Positions 1-8,460 of a DNA stretch of 64,000 nt are shown here, in pieces (positions within the stretch are counted from its first letter, which is position 1; every line of letters starts with the position of its first letter). The translations under genes were made by a program, and so were the position numbers. This DNA is from Actinomycetota bacterium. Lineage in GTDB: Bacteria; Actinomycetota; Aquicultoria; SURF-47. The stretch spans positions 1 to 64,000 of the forward strand of contig QZJE01000010.1 in NCBI GenBank assembly GCA_003599235.1, read 5' to 3'. The notes under the pieces were generated by a model. The model saw only the letters and a program-made list of their open reading frames with translations, was not told where the DNA came from and made no database searches.

Positions 1-166
1 AACTAACTAAAGTCGAGAGTCAAGAGGGTAGAGTCGAGTATATATATGATCCGAATGGAAACACGATTTCTAGGACTCCAACAACCAACAACCAACAACG
101 AATTTTACCTACGACAATAAAAACCAACTCGTCAAAGTACTCAAAGAATATCCGGACAAAGACCGG

Positions 167-1765
167 ATGCCCGATATGTGGAAGGGCAGTGGTTTAAGCG
201 GGCTAGACGGTAGGAGCACAGAGCAGAAGAATAACGGTAAGTACTCTTTTAAGATAGCCGGCAATAAATACAAATCTAAAATGGCTTATCAGAGTGTTGA
301 TATTAGCGGTAATTCAGGAGATAGCCTAGTATTCAGTGGGTTTAATAAGGTAGTAGGTCCTGTTAGCTCCTCAGGGCTAATATGCGCTAAGGTAGTTATT
401 CGTAACACAGATGGTACTAACACCACTCATACTCTTAGCTGGCCTAAGAGCCGGCATGATTGGATGTTAGGGGATAAAACCATAGCCACCACCAAGCCAT
501 ACAGCAAGGCTACGGTATATCTCTACTTCTCTAACCAACCAGGCACCTGCTATTTCGATAACTTTAAGCTAGAGAAAGCCAGTGCTAACTATATCCTAGA
601 GCCCTCTTTTGAATTAGATACTGATATCATAGATTACGTCTATGATGGCGAAGGTAAGCGGTTTAGCAAGACAATTAAATACTCTAGCTTAAATAGTCCA
701 AGCATCCCTTCCGTCATTGCGAGGAGAGGTAGCGACGCGGCAATCTCAGTCTTTTATCATTACGATGTCAATGGTAACATAGTAAGCGAGGACACTAAGA
801 CTGTACCCCTAAACGGAGCCGAGGAGACTAAAATAACAGTTAGGTATATACGAGACGACAACGGCAAAGCCCTTAGTATGATCCAACAACTAAGCTCCAA
901 CAACGAACAACGGACTTTCTACTTCCTCTACAATGGACATGGAGATGTTACTTCATTAACAGACAGCACAGGAGCTGTAGTAGCTACTTACTCTTATGAT
1001 GAGTTCGGTAATCTCACTTCAAGCACTGACAATGTCTATAACCCACTTCGCTATTCTGGAGCCAACAATGCCTACTATGATAGCGAAACCTCTATGTACA
1101 AAATGGGCTGCCGCTACTACATGCCAGAAGTCGGTAGGTGGTTGACTAGGGATAGTTATAAGGGAGATCGAGAACAACCTTTGTCAATAAATAAATATGT
1201 TTATGTAGAAAACAATCCACTAACTAATGTTGATCCGACTGGTTTTTGGAAACATTATGCCCATAAAAGATTGACAAGAAGCGCTGCTTTGCAATTAGGT
1301 TTTAAGAGCAAATGGGCTACTTATATGGGGAAGAAAAGTCAGAAGTTTGACTTTGATCCTTTTTATAATCCGATTGCTTCTAGACACTTGCATTTCAATA
1401 TGAACCAGCTAGGTGTTCCAATAGGACAAGATTCAAGGCAGATCTTTGCAGAGTCACAATTTAATGATACAACTAGATACTTGCGAATGATGAACACTTA
1501 CAAGCATGTCAAATTAGACAAGGCAACTCCTGCGTTTAAAATAGGTTATGGTTTACATCCAATTCAAGACATTTATGCACATCATAATCTAAGCTGGCAG
1601 TATCACTTGGTTTATGAGTGGCCAGATATTCCCTCTAAACACAAAGAGAGATGCGGTCGTGATTGTTATAACGATGCTTTACAGGCTACAAAACAATATC
1701 TAATTAGATTTAAAAGTGAGGGATTGAAATCATACAAATCATTTAAGAAGGTTTACTTGAGATGA
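167..1765 (+). CDS. RHS repeat/core protein fragment with C-terminal zinc-PLC-like (putative toxin) domain
   Basis: RHS core motifs YNGHGDVTSLTDSTGAVVATYSYDEFGN, NPLRYSGANNAYYDSETSMYKMGCRYYMPEVGRWLTRDSY, ending ENNPLTNVDPTGFW; variable C-terminus with GYGLHPIQDIYAHH. RHS coding (TYDNKNQLVKV) continues in frame upstream of the called start. Confidence 0.85.
   Translation: MPDMWKGSGLSGLDGRSTEQKNNGKYSFKIAGNKYKSKMAYQSVDISGNSGDSLVFSGFNKVVGPVSSSGLICAKVVIRNTDGTNTTHTLSWPKSRHDWMLGDKTIATTKPYSKATVYLYFSNQPGTCYFDNFKLEKASANYILEPSFELDTDIIDYVYDGEGKRFSKTIKYSSLNSPSIPSVIARRGSDAAISVFYHYDVNGNIVSEDTKTVPLNGAEETKITVRYIRDDNGKALSMIQQLSSNNEQRTFYFLYNGHGDVTSLTDSTGAVVATYSYDEFGNLTSSTDNVYNPLRYSGANNAYYDSETSMYKMGCRYYMPEVGRWLTRDSYKGDREQPLSINKYVYVENNPLTNVDPTGFWKHYAHKRLTRSAALQLGFKSKWATYMGKKSQKFDFDPFYNPIASRHLHFNMNQLGVPIGQDSRQIFAESQFNDTTRYLRMMNTYKHVKLDKATPAFKIGYGLHPIQDIYAHHNLSWQYHLVYEWPDIPSKHKERCGRDCYNDALQATKQYLIRFKSEGLKSYKSFKKVYLR
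711..748 (+). repeat. Dispersed palindromic repeat (GTCATTGCGAGGAG...GCAATCTC type), copy A, inside RHS ORF
   Basis: ccgtcattgcgaggagaggtagcgacgcggcaatctca. Confidence 0.85.
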
Positions 1766-2142
1766 AAATTACATCACTTAGTTTCTATTATCAATCAGGA
1801 TGGGCAATGGCCGTGTTTTTATTGCCCGTTATTGTTGCTTGGAATGCTTTGTTGATAACTTTTAATAAATTAGCGAGTGATAATAACGACAAACATATGC
1901 GATTGATTTATAACGTAGTTGTAATATTTAGCATCATTATTATGATTATTGCCGTTGTTTTTTGGTCAAGGCATATTAGCTTGCTAATAGCATTCACCAT
2001 CTTAATCCCACAAGTAGTTGGCTATCTTTTTGTCAAGAAGAAAAAGCTAGTGTTTTTGAATATTTTGGTAGGATTGTTATCCTTAGCCGGTTTTTTGACT
2101 TATTATTTACTAGGCTTTATTTCTGGGACTACTCCTGATTAG
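1762..2142 (+). CDS. Small polytopic membrane protein, candidate immunity protein for the upstream RHS tip
   Basis: 4-nt overlap with the RHS ORF; about 4 hydrophobic segments; position directly after a toxin-like tip. Confidence 0.55.
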   Translation: MKITSLSFYYQSGWAMAVFLLPVIVAWNALLITFNKLASDNNDKHMRLIYNVVVIFSIIIMIIAVVFWSRHISLLIAFTILIPQVVGYLFVKKKKLVFLNILVGLLSLAGFLTYYLLGFISGTTPD

Positions 2143-2220
2143 TATCGAATAACATATCTATTACCCCATCAGCAATCAGTTGCCAGCTACACCTATGACG
2201 CTCAAGGCAATAGGCTAACA

Positions 2221-3519
2221 ATGAACAAAAACGGATTGGAGACAACATACACTTATAGCTCTGCCAACGAATTACTCGAAGCTCAAAGCTCGAACAACGA
2301 AGTTCGTCTCTTTACCTATGATGCCAATGGCAATACTATCGAAGATCGAAGCTCGAACAACGAAGTTCGTATTTACACCTATGATAATAAGAATCAGCTA
2401 GTAAAGGTAGTTAAGCCCAATGGTGATGTTATAGAATACACTTATGATGGTAATGGAAACCGCTATAAAAAGTCCGTCATTACGAGGAGCCCGGAGGGCG
2501 ACGTGGTAATCACAGACCGTTACTACCAATACGATACTGGTGGCAATATAGTTAGCGAAACAGATGCTGATAACAATGTGCTGGTTAAGTATGTTAGAGA
2601 TAATAACGGTAAGGCAATATCTATGATTCAAGGCTCGAGCACGTACTATTTTCTCTACAACGGTCACGGAGATGTTACTGGCCTAGCAGATTCCAATGGC
2701 TCTGTTATAGCTACTTATAGCTATGATGAGTTTGGCAATCTCACTTCAAGCACTGGTAATGTCTATAATCCATTGAGGTATTCTGCTGGATTTAATGCTT
2801 ATTTTGATCAAGAAACCAACTTCTATCATATAGGAACACGGTACTACGATCCCTCAACAGGAAGATGGACAAGGAGAGATGCTTATCAGGGAAGCCAGGA
2901 ACAATCACAATCTCAAAATAGATATGTTTATTGCAAGAACAATCCTATAACAGAAGTAGATCCACAAGGATTTATGTCTGACTCGGTTAGAAATGCTTTA
3001 GGAAAATCAAGACCTGGAGACATAATTTTAACTAGGTTTAATAGTTCAGATCCCAGTTACTTTTTTACTAGCTTTTGGACGCATGCTTTAATGCGTATAA
3101 AAAACAAGAAAGGAGTACCTTGGATAGCTGAAGCAAATAAGAAGTTAATTAAAAGACCAATGTATGAAAATTTTAACGATAAGAATAGGCAATATAATTT
3201 AGTGGGTGTTTATAGAGTCAAAACGAGTAACCGAATGAGGTTAAAAGCAGCAAATACTATTGAAAAATATGTAAACAGAAACGTAGCTCGTTACCTTTTC
3301 GTAAGCAACTATAGAACATTTAGTGACGGTCTTAACTGCACAGAACTTGTTTATAGAGCTTGGTATGATAGCTCAAAGCACAGGATAAGCTTGGATGACA
3401 GGAAGATTGATTTAGACATATGTCCTATCTCTAGCTGCTATGTCTTGACACCGGATACGTTTTGTAATACCGCTAAAACTAAGCAAGTTGGTAAATTGGG
3501 TTATGGTGGAGAATGGTGA
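2221..3519 (+). CDS. RHS repeat/core protein fragment with C-terminal YiiX/NlpC-P60-like (permuted papain) domain
   Basis: RHS repeats and core (YNGHGDVTGLADSNGSV...GRWTRRDAY...NNPITEVDPQGF); tip contains PGDIILTR...FWTHALMRI and later LNCTELVYRAW. Confidence 0.85.
   Translation: MNKNGLETTYTYSSANELLEAQSSNNEVRLFTYDANGNTIEDRSSNNEVRIYTYDNKNQLVKVVKPNGDVIEYTYDGNGNRYKKSVITRSPEGDVVITDRYYQYDTGGNIVSETDADNNVLVKYVRDNNGKAISMIQGSSTYYFLYNGHGDVTGLADSNGSVIATYSYDEFGNLTSSTGNVYNPLRYSAGFNAYFDQETNFYHIGTRYYDPSTGRWTRRDAYQGSQEQSQSQNRYVYCKNNPITEVDPQGFMSDSVRNALGKSRPGDIILTRFNSSDPSYFFTSFWTHALMRIKNKKGVPWIAEANKKLIKRPMYENFNDKNRQYNLVGVYRVKTSNRMRLKAANTIEKYVNRNVARYLFVSNYRTFSDGLNCTELVYRAWYDSSKHRISLDDRKIDLDICPISSCYVLTPDTFCNTAKTKQVGKLGYGGEW
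2474..2513 (+). repeat. Dispersed palindromic repeat, diverged copy B, inside RHS ORF
   Basis: ccgtcattacgaggagcccggagggcgacgtggtaatcac. Confidence 0.75.
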
Positions 3520-3830
3520 CAATTAAAAAGTTCCTATTTATTTTATTTATTGTTGCTGCAGTTAATTTAACCCTATTTTTTCTTGGAAACGAAGGTTTTG
3601 TACTTGTCTCTAGCTCAGAAATAAATTTTTTCTATCTGGTCTTTCATTTATTAGCACTACCGATTGCTGTTCCAGCTATTTGGCTAGATTCACTGCTAGG
3701 TGGAAATCAGGGTACATTCGAGCTAATACAGCTTTGTCTAAGCACACTATTTTATAGTGGGCTAGCTTTCTTAGCACCATACCTTTTCAGTTTGCTAAAA
3801 AGAAATATTAAATCAGAAAAGGTTTATTAG
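3513..3830 (+). CDS. Small membrane protein, candidate immunity protein
   Basis: Overlaps the RHS ORF end by 7 nt; several hydrophobic helices. Confidence 0.5.
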   Translation: MVTIKKFLFILFIVAAVNLTLFFLGNEGFVLVSSSEINFFYLVFHLLALPIAVPAIWLDSLLGGNQGTFELIQLCLSTLFYSGLAFLAPYLFSLLKRNIKSEKVY

Positions 3831-3835
3831 ACAAA

Positions 3836-4900
3836 ATGAGGCCGTCCTTAAACGACAACGGCAAAGCCCTATCATTGAATAAATCCCAAATAACAAATTA
3901 CAAATATCAAATAAATGCAAAATATCAAGCACCAAACGAGCATTTGGATTTTTGGTTAATGGATATTATTTATTTTTTGATGCTTGGGATTTGGTGTTTT
4001 ATAAAAAGACAAATAAGGCCAAATTGCCATGGCGATGTAACCGGTCTTGCAGATAGTTCTGGCTCTGTAGTCAGCACTTATTCCTATGATGAGTTTGGTA
4101 ACTTAACTTCAAGCACTGGTAATGTCTATAACCCACTTCGCTACTCTGGCGCCAACAATGCCTATTATGACTCTGAAACCTCTATGTACAAAATGGGCTG
4201 CAGGTACTACATGCCCGAAGTTGGCAGATGGCTGACGAGGGATAGTTATAAAGGAGAACAAGAGAGTTCCCAGAGCCAGAATAGACACGTCTATTGTAAG
4301 AACAATCCTATTACAGAAATTGACATTACTGGTTTTTGGTCTGCAGCAGCACATGCTCATCAAACTAAAACCATTGCGCAAAATAAAATACATTTTTCAC
4401 CTTATATTAGTACGAAACTTGGTGATAGAGCAGGTGAGGTAGATTATAAATATGATCCTGCTACTCGACCAAGTGTTCATTTCAACACTTGGTCAACAAA
4501 AGTAAACGCATTTAGATCATGGTGTCCATGGAAATATAAAAAATTTATTGGCGGCGATGTTAGAGTATATAATGCCGCTATTGAATTAGAAACGGCTATT
4601 GTTAAATGGAAAGCAAACGATCGCGATGCAGCGATAAAAGATATCGGTTTAGCGTTGCATCGAGTGCAGGATGTTTATGCTCACATGGAGTATACCAGGG
4701 CGCAACATTTGACTTCACCATACAAGGACTTGCTTGATTATCCGAATGCTTCCTATAAAAAGACAATAGGAATGAAAAATAATGGTTGCCATTCGAGTCC
4801 GATAACTAAAAACTTACCATGGAACAGATGGCGCTTTCCAAGAATGCAAAGAGCCACAAGAGCATTCCTAATGGAGTTTTCGAAAGGAATTAATAAATAA
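3836..4900 (+). CDS. Third RHS core fragment (interrupted by repeat DNA) with zinc-PLC-like tip
   Basis: NDNGKALS then non-RHS insertion, then CHGDVTGLADSSGSVVSTYSYDEFGN...GRWLTRDSYKG...NNPITEIDITGFW; tip contains LALHRVQDVYAHMEY. Confidence 0.8.
   Translation: MRPSLNDNGKALSLNKSQITNYKYQINAKYQAPNEHLDFWLMDIIYFLMLGIWCFIKRQIRPNCHGDVTGLADSSGSVVSTYSYDEFGNLTSSTGNVYNPLRYSGANNAYYDSETSMYKMGCRYYMPEVGRWLTRDSYKGEQESSQSQNRHVYCKNNPITEIDITGFWSAAAHAHQTKTIAQNKIHFSPYISTKLGDRAGEVDYKYDPATRPSVHFNTWSTKVNAFRSWCPWKYKKFIGGDVRVYNAAIELETAIVKWKANDRDAAIKDIGLALHRVQDVYAHMEYTRAQHLTSPYKDLLDYPNASYKKTIGMKNNGCHSSPITKNLPWNRWRFPRMQRATRAFLMEFSKGINK
3876..4020. repeat. AT-rich dispersed repeat with terminal inverted similarity interrupting an RHS core
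   Basis: aaatcccaaataacaaattacaaatatcaaataaatgc...caccaaa at the left; reverse complement of the right end begins caccaaatcccaagcatcaaaaaataaataa. Confidence 0.65.
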
Positions 4901-5250
4901 TGGAGCATTTTGGATTAGTTATAGCAGTAATCGGGCCATTTCTTTTGATACTTAATTTAATAACAGCGCCACTATTCTTTTTTTACAGATTTGGCGTTAA
5001 AAATAAAGACTTCTTATTAATTATTGGTTTGCTAATTTCAGCAATTGCTTTTGGTTTATTGTTAATATCCTTTCCGTCTATTAGCAGTATTACCCTATTC
5101 TTACTATGTTTTACAATGCCACAGCTTATTGCTTTTAGGTATTCTCAAAACAAAAGATCTTATTGGTTTGTTCTTATCGCAACCATTATCACCGGCTTAA
5201 TAATATTTATTTTGCTCGGGGTTATGTTTGGCAAGGGAAACATTGATTAA
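4900..5250 (+). CDS. Small 4-TM membrane protein, candidate immunity protein
   Basis: 1-nt overlap with the RHS ORF stop; hydrophobic; layout similar to ORF 1762-2142. Confidence 0.5.
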   Translation: MEHFGLVIAVIGPFLLILNLITAPLFFFYRFGVKNKDFLLIIGLLISAIAFGLLLISFPSISSITLFLLCFTMPQLIAFRYSQNKRSYWFVLIATIITGLIIFILLGVMFGKGNID

Positions 5251-5276
5251 ACGATCATCGAGTGATTTAACGAACT

Positions 5277-5585
5277 ATGTTCAATAAACACCTTCCTGCA
5301 TTCATAGCGGGAATAATAATATTAATAGCGATACTAACTATTTCCTTAAGCATGATCTCTTTTAATAATGCAAATAAAGCACATCTTGGACAAGAAAAGA
5401 CAGCAGAAAGGTTAGCTTTTCCTATGATGGCTATTATTCCAATAACAATCGCAGGCGTTGTCTGTTCAATTTTAGAGATAAGAAAAAATAAAATTATTAG
5501 TATTTTGCTGACTATATTATCTTTCTTAGTATTAATCTCAGAGATGATACTATTTTTCGGAAGTGCATTATATCTTGCAGGGTAG
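5277..5585 (+). CDS. Small membrane protein, possible orphan immunity protein
   Basis: Three hydrophobic segments; end of RHS array; no toxin partner directly upstream. Confidence 0.4.
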   Translation: MFNKHLPAFIAGIIILIAILTISLSMISFNNANKAHLGQEKTAERLAFPMMAIIPITIAGVVCSILEIRKNKIISILLTILSFLVLISEMILFFGSALYLAG

Positions 5586-5613
5586 GAGGCGGGATCCTAA
5601 TTTCTAGTCAAAA

Positions 5614-5636
5614 AATACCCTAAAAATTAGGGTATT
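5614..5636. promoter_or_regulatory. Palindrome AATACCCTAA-aaa-TTAGGGTATT (candidate operator or weak terminator), copy 1
   Basis: 10-bp perfect inverted repeat; core TACCCTAAAAATTAGGGTA identical at 12140-12158. Confidence 0.6.
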
Positions 5637-5688
5637 CAAATGATTGCTTGCTTAGTAACATAGTGATAATAGTAAAAAAGGAGCAGCA

Positions 5689-6870
5689 ATGGCTAGTAAA
5701 AAGCTTGAGAAACAAACCCAATTTTGGGTAGAAAAAGGAATTATTAATCAGAAGCAAGCAGCTGACATTCTTTCCAATCCTTTTGAGACTTCCCCTCAAA
5801 TACCTGGTAATACTTTTAAGTTATTCGCGATTATAGGCTCAGTTTTAGTAGGCTTAGGGATCTTAATTATTTTAGCGGCTAACTGGGACAGTATTGGAAG
5901 GTTTGTAAAACTTGGCCTATCATTCTTTAGCTTGATTGCCTTCTATAGTGCGGGATATTTCCTTAAATTTAGAAAGGATATGCCTAAGCTTGGTAATGCC
6001 TTGTTTTTTATAGGGGCAGTTCTATTTGGTGGAACAATCTTTTTAATAGGCCAGATATATAATATCCAATCTAATCTCTCAACAGGATATCTTATCTGGT
6101 TTTTAGGCATTATTCCGTTGGTTTATTTGCTTAGGTCAAAATTGATAGGGATCTTGTCGGTTCTGGTATATATTGCGTTTATTATTGCTATTAGCTCCTC
6201 AAATTATTTTGGCAGTGAACATACTGCTTTATTTTTGCTTGTAGCGGGAGTCACATGGATAGCAGTTGCTTCATTGCATAGTAAGTTTGTCCAAACTAAA
6301 TTTGTTCAAAACCCATATCAAATTACCGGCTTAGCAGTGTGGGCTGTACCTTCTTTGGTTTTGACTACTAGGTTTGCAGGAGATCTATATAGATACGCTA
6401 AACCTAGCGCAGTTAAATTAAACATATTATTAGCTCTGGCAGTAATCATAGTAACAGCCATCCCCATTATTGATTGGATTAAAAAGAAAATAAGTGCTGA
6501 AACAATAATTGCCCCTGCTTTTCTTATAACTACGGTAGCTCTAATCTATTTTCCGAAGTTTTTCAAAAAGCAGAACTACGATTATTACTCTTACAGTCAT
6601 CCCAAGATTCCTCCAGCTTACATTGGGATTAACTTAATCTTTTTTGTTTGCCTGTTGTTAATAATCACTGTCGCTCATAAGCAAAAACAGCCTTTGCTAG
6701 CTTATTCGGTATCTGTTCTTTTTGGACTAGGGATAATTGTACGTTATTTTGAATTGGCTTCTTATTATCTATCAGGGCAACTTGGCTTACTTTTGTTGGG
6801 AGCAGGTACTCTATTATTGATTTTAGGTGGAGGCCTAGAAGCCCAAAGGAGGAGGTTTAAGAATGCGTAA
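5689..6870 (+). CDS. DUF2157-type polytopic membrane protein
   Basis: N-terminal WVEKGIINQKQAADIL motif followed by about 10 TM segments; paired with a GDYXXLXY protein. Confidence 0.75.
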   Translation: MASKKLEKQTQFWVEKGIINQKQAADILSNPFETSPQIPGNTFKLFAIIGSVLVGLGILIILAANWDSIGRFVKLGLSFFSLIAFYSAGYFLKFRKDMPKLGNALFFIGAVLFGGTIFLIGQIYNIQSNLSTGYLIWFLGIIPLVYLLRSKLIGILSVLVYIAFIIAISSSNYFGSEHTALFLLVAGVTWIAVASLHSKFVQTKFVQNPYQITGLAVWAVPSLVLTTRFAGDLYRYAKPSAVKLNILLALAVIIVTAIPIIDWIKKKISAETIIAPAFLITTVALIYFPKFFKKQNYDYYSYSHPKIPPAYIGINLIFFVCLLLIITVAHKQKQPLLAYSVSVLFGLGIIVRYFELASYYLSGQLGLLLLGAGTLLLILGGGLEAQRRRFKNA

Positions 6871-7432
6871 ATATTTAATAATTGGATTAATTGTTATTCA
6901 AGCAATTACTTTAGTGGCTTTTTTTGGCTACCAGGAATACAAGATTAGAACAGCTGAGTACACGGTTAAGCTTAAAACAGTTCCGGTTGATCCCGTAGAT
7001 ATGATGAGAGGCCATTATGCAGTGGTTCAATATGAAATCAGTACATTATCTGAGGAAAAGTATAATTTTTGGAATGATGTAACCCGAGGGAGTAAGTTGA
7101 AAAAGGGCGATTGTGTGTATGTTGAATTAATAAAAAAAGGTAACTTGGCAAAAGCAGCTTATTTCACAAAAAAGCTACCAATAGGAAAACTTGTTATTAA
7201 AGGAGAGATAGCTAAGGTCGAGAAAAAACACATTTCTGACATTGATCCCGAAACTAAAGAAGATTATGGCTATAATCAGTTAATCTATAGCATTAAATAT
7301 GATATCGAAAAAATATTTATTTCAGAAGCTAAAGCCAAACAGGTCGAATGGGCTAATAAGCCTTATTTAGTGACTGTTAAAGTTAACAGTGGTGGAGAAG
7401 CTAAGGCTATGGCTATCGAGGAAATCAAGTAG
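6863..7432 (+). CDS. GDYXXLXY-domain-like protein
   Basis: Signal/TM N-terminus; VDPVDMMRGHYAVVQYEIS resembles the P(R/V)D..GDY..L.Y motif; overlaps the DUF2157 gene by 8 nt. Confidence 0.65.
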   Translation: MRKYLIIGLIVIQAITLVAFFGYQEYKIRTAEYTVKLKTVPVDPVDMMRGHYAVVQYEISTLSEEKYNFWNDVTRGSKLKKGDCVYVELIKKGNLAKAAYFTKKLPIGKLVIKGEIAKVEKKHISDIDPETKEDYGYNQLIYSIKYDIEKIFISEAKAKQVEWANKPYLVTVKVNSGGEAKAMAIEEIK

Positions 7433-7492
7433 TAACCAAGGGGACGTTGTTAATAAGTTGATAAGCCCTGGCTAAGAATTCCATGGAGATCA

Positions 7493-8143
7493 TTAACAAC
7501 TAATTTTTACTTCTATCCTGGTTCCACCATTGCTGGATATATTAATTCCTCCGTTTAGTTTTTTTACTCTCTCAGCAATTCCTTTAAACCCTAAATGCTC
7601 AGGTGAAATATCTTTAAGTTCGGTTGTTTTTAGACCTTTGCCGTCGTCTTTGACTGATAGGGTCAAGGTATCGTTTTTTATAGCCAGCTTTACGTCGATG
7701 TTTTTTGCTCCCGAATGCTTACCTGCATTATTTAAGCATTCTTGAAGAATGCACTCCAAATCCCATCTGTAATTAGAGAATCTTTTATCTAAGTCGATTG
7801 GCTTTTGACTACTATTCATGTACTTTATTTTTTGATTAAAGAGTTTCTGGTGGTTGTTACAGATCTTTTTAAAAAGATCTTCTTCTACATCATCATCCGG
7901 TATTTCTTTGGGAGAAACAATTCGCTGCAGGTCAGTGATACTTTGTCTTAGTCCTTTGTCGATTTTCTTTAGGGTTTTTTTAAGCTCTCCTTTAGCTGAG
8001 TCTGAGCTTGCTTCTGCTAACTTAGCAAGAGCTCCAATGCGGTTGTACACCCTATCGTGAGCATCCTGCTGAATACGTTGCCTCTCTTCAGCCGCTTTTT
8101 GCTTAGTTTCGGCTAACTTTGATTTGGTCCTAAAGCTGTTATC
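7493..8143 (-). pseudogene. N-terminally truncated NarL-family sensor histidine kinase (HisKA_3 + HATPase_c remnant)
   Basis: ORF continues upstream of the GTG at 8050 as AEERQRIQQDAHDRVYNRIGALAKL (H-box) to an in-frame stop at 8144-8146 with no start codon; ATPase motifs ECLNNAGKHSGAKN, DDGKGL, GFKGIAERV present. Confidence 0.6.
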
Positions 8144-8460
8144 TTAATAGTAATCGCTAGTTGTTAAGTCCCTGTTGCTTGAATTAGCTGTGGCTTTGGG
8201 ATAGAATTTACCAATTACTAGTAATTGTTTTGGGCCAACTTTTTAGCGAAGCCTTAGATTACAAGCGGAGAGTTTTACTTATAGGACCTTAACAGCTATA
8301 GCGAAGCTACAAGGGTTTAACTGTTATAAAAGTTAGAGGGGGTAATACCCTGATGCGTAAAAGCCGAATTCTTGTAATCTTAACCACTATTGCTAGTTTA
8401 TTACTTGCTGGTGGAGCTGGAAGAGTTCACAGGTAAGACTAAAAGTTGGCCCATTAGTAA

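Noticed and set aside
2398-2667. Minus-strand ORF opposite RHS repeats
   Set aside because: Shadow of a well-supported RHS coding frame; no domain-like sequence or RBS.
1-5585. RHS block as prophage or insertion sequence
   Set aside because: No integrase, transposase, capsid or terminase ORFs; the RHS cassette architecture explains the block.
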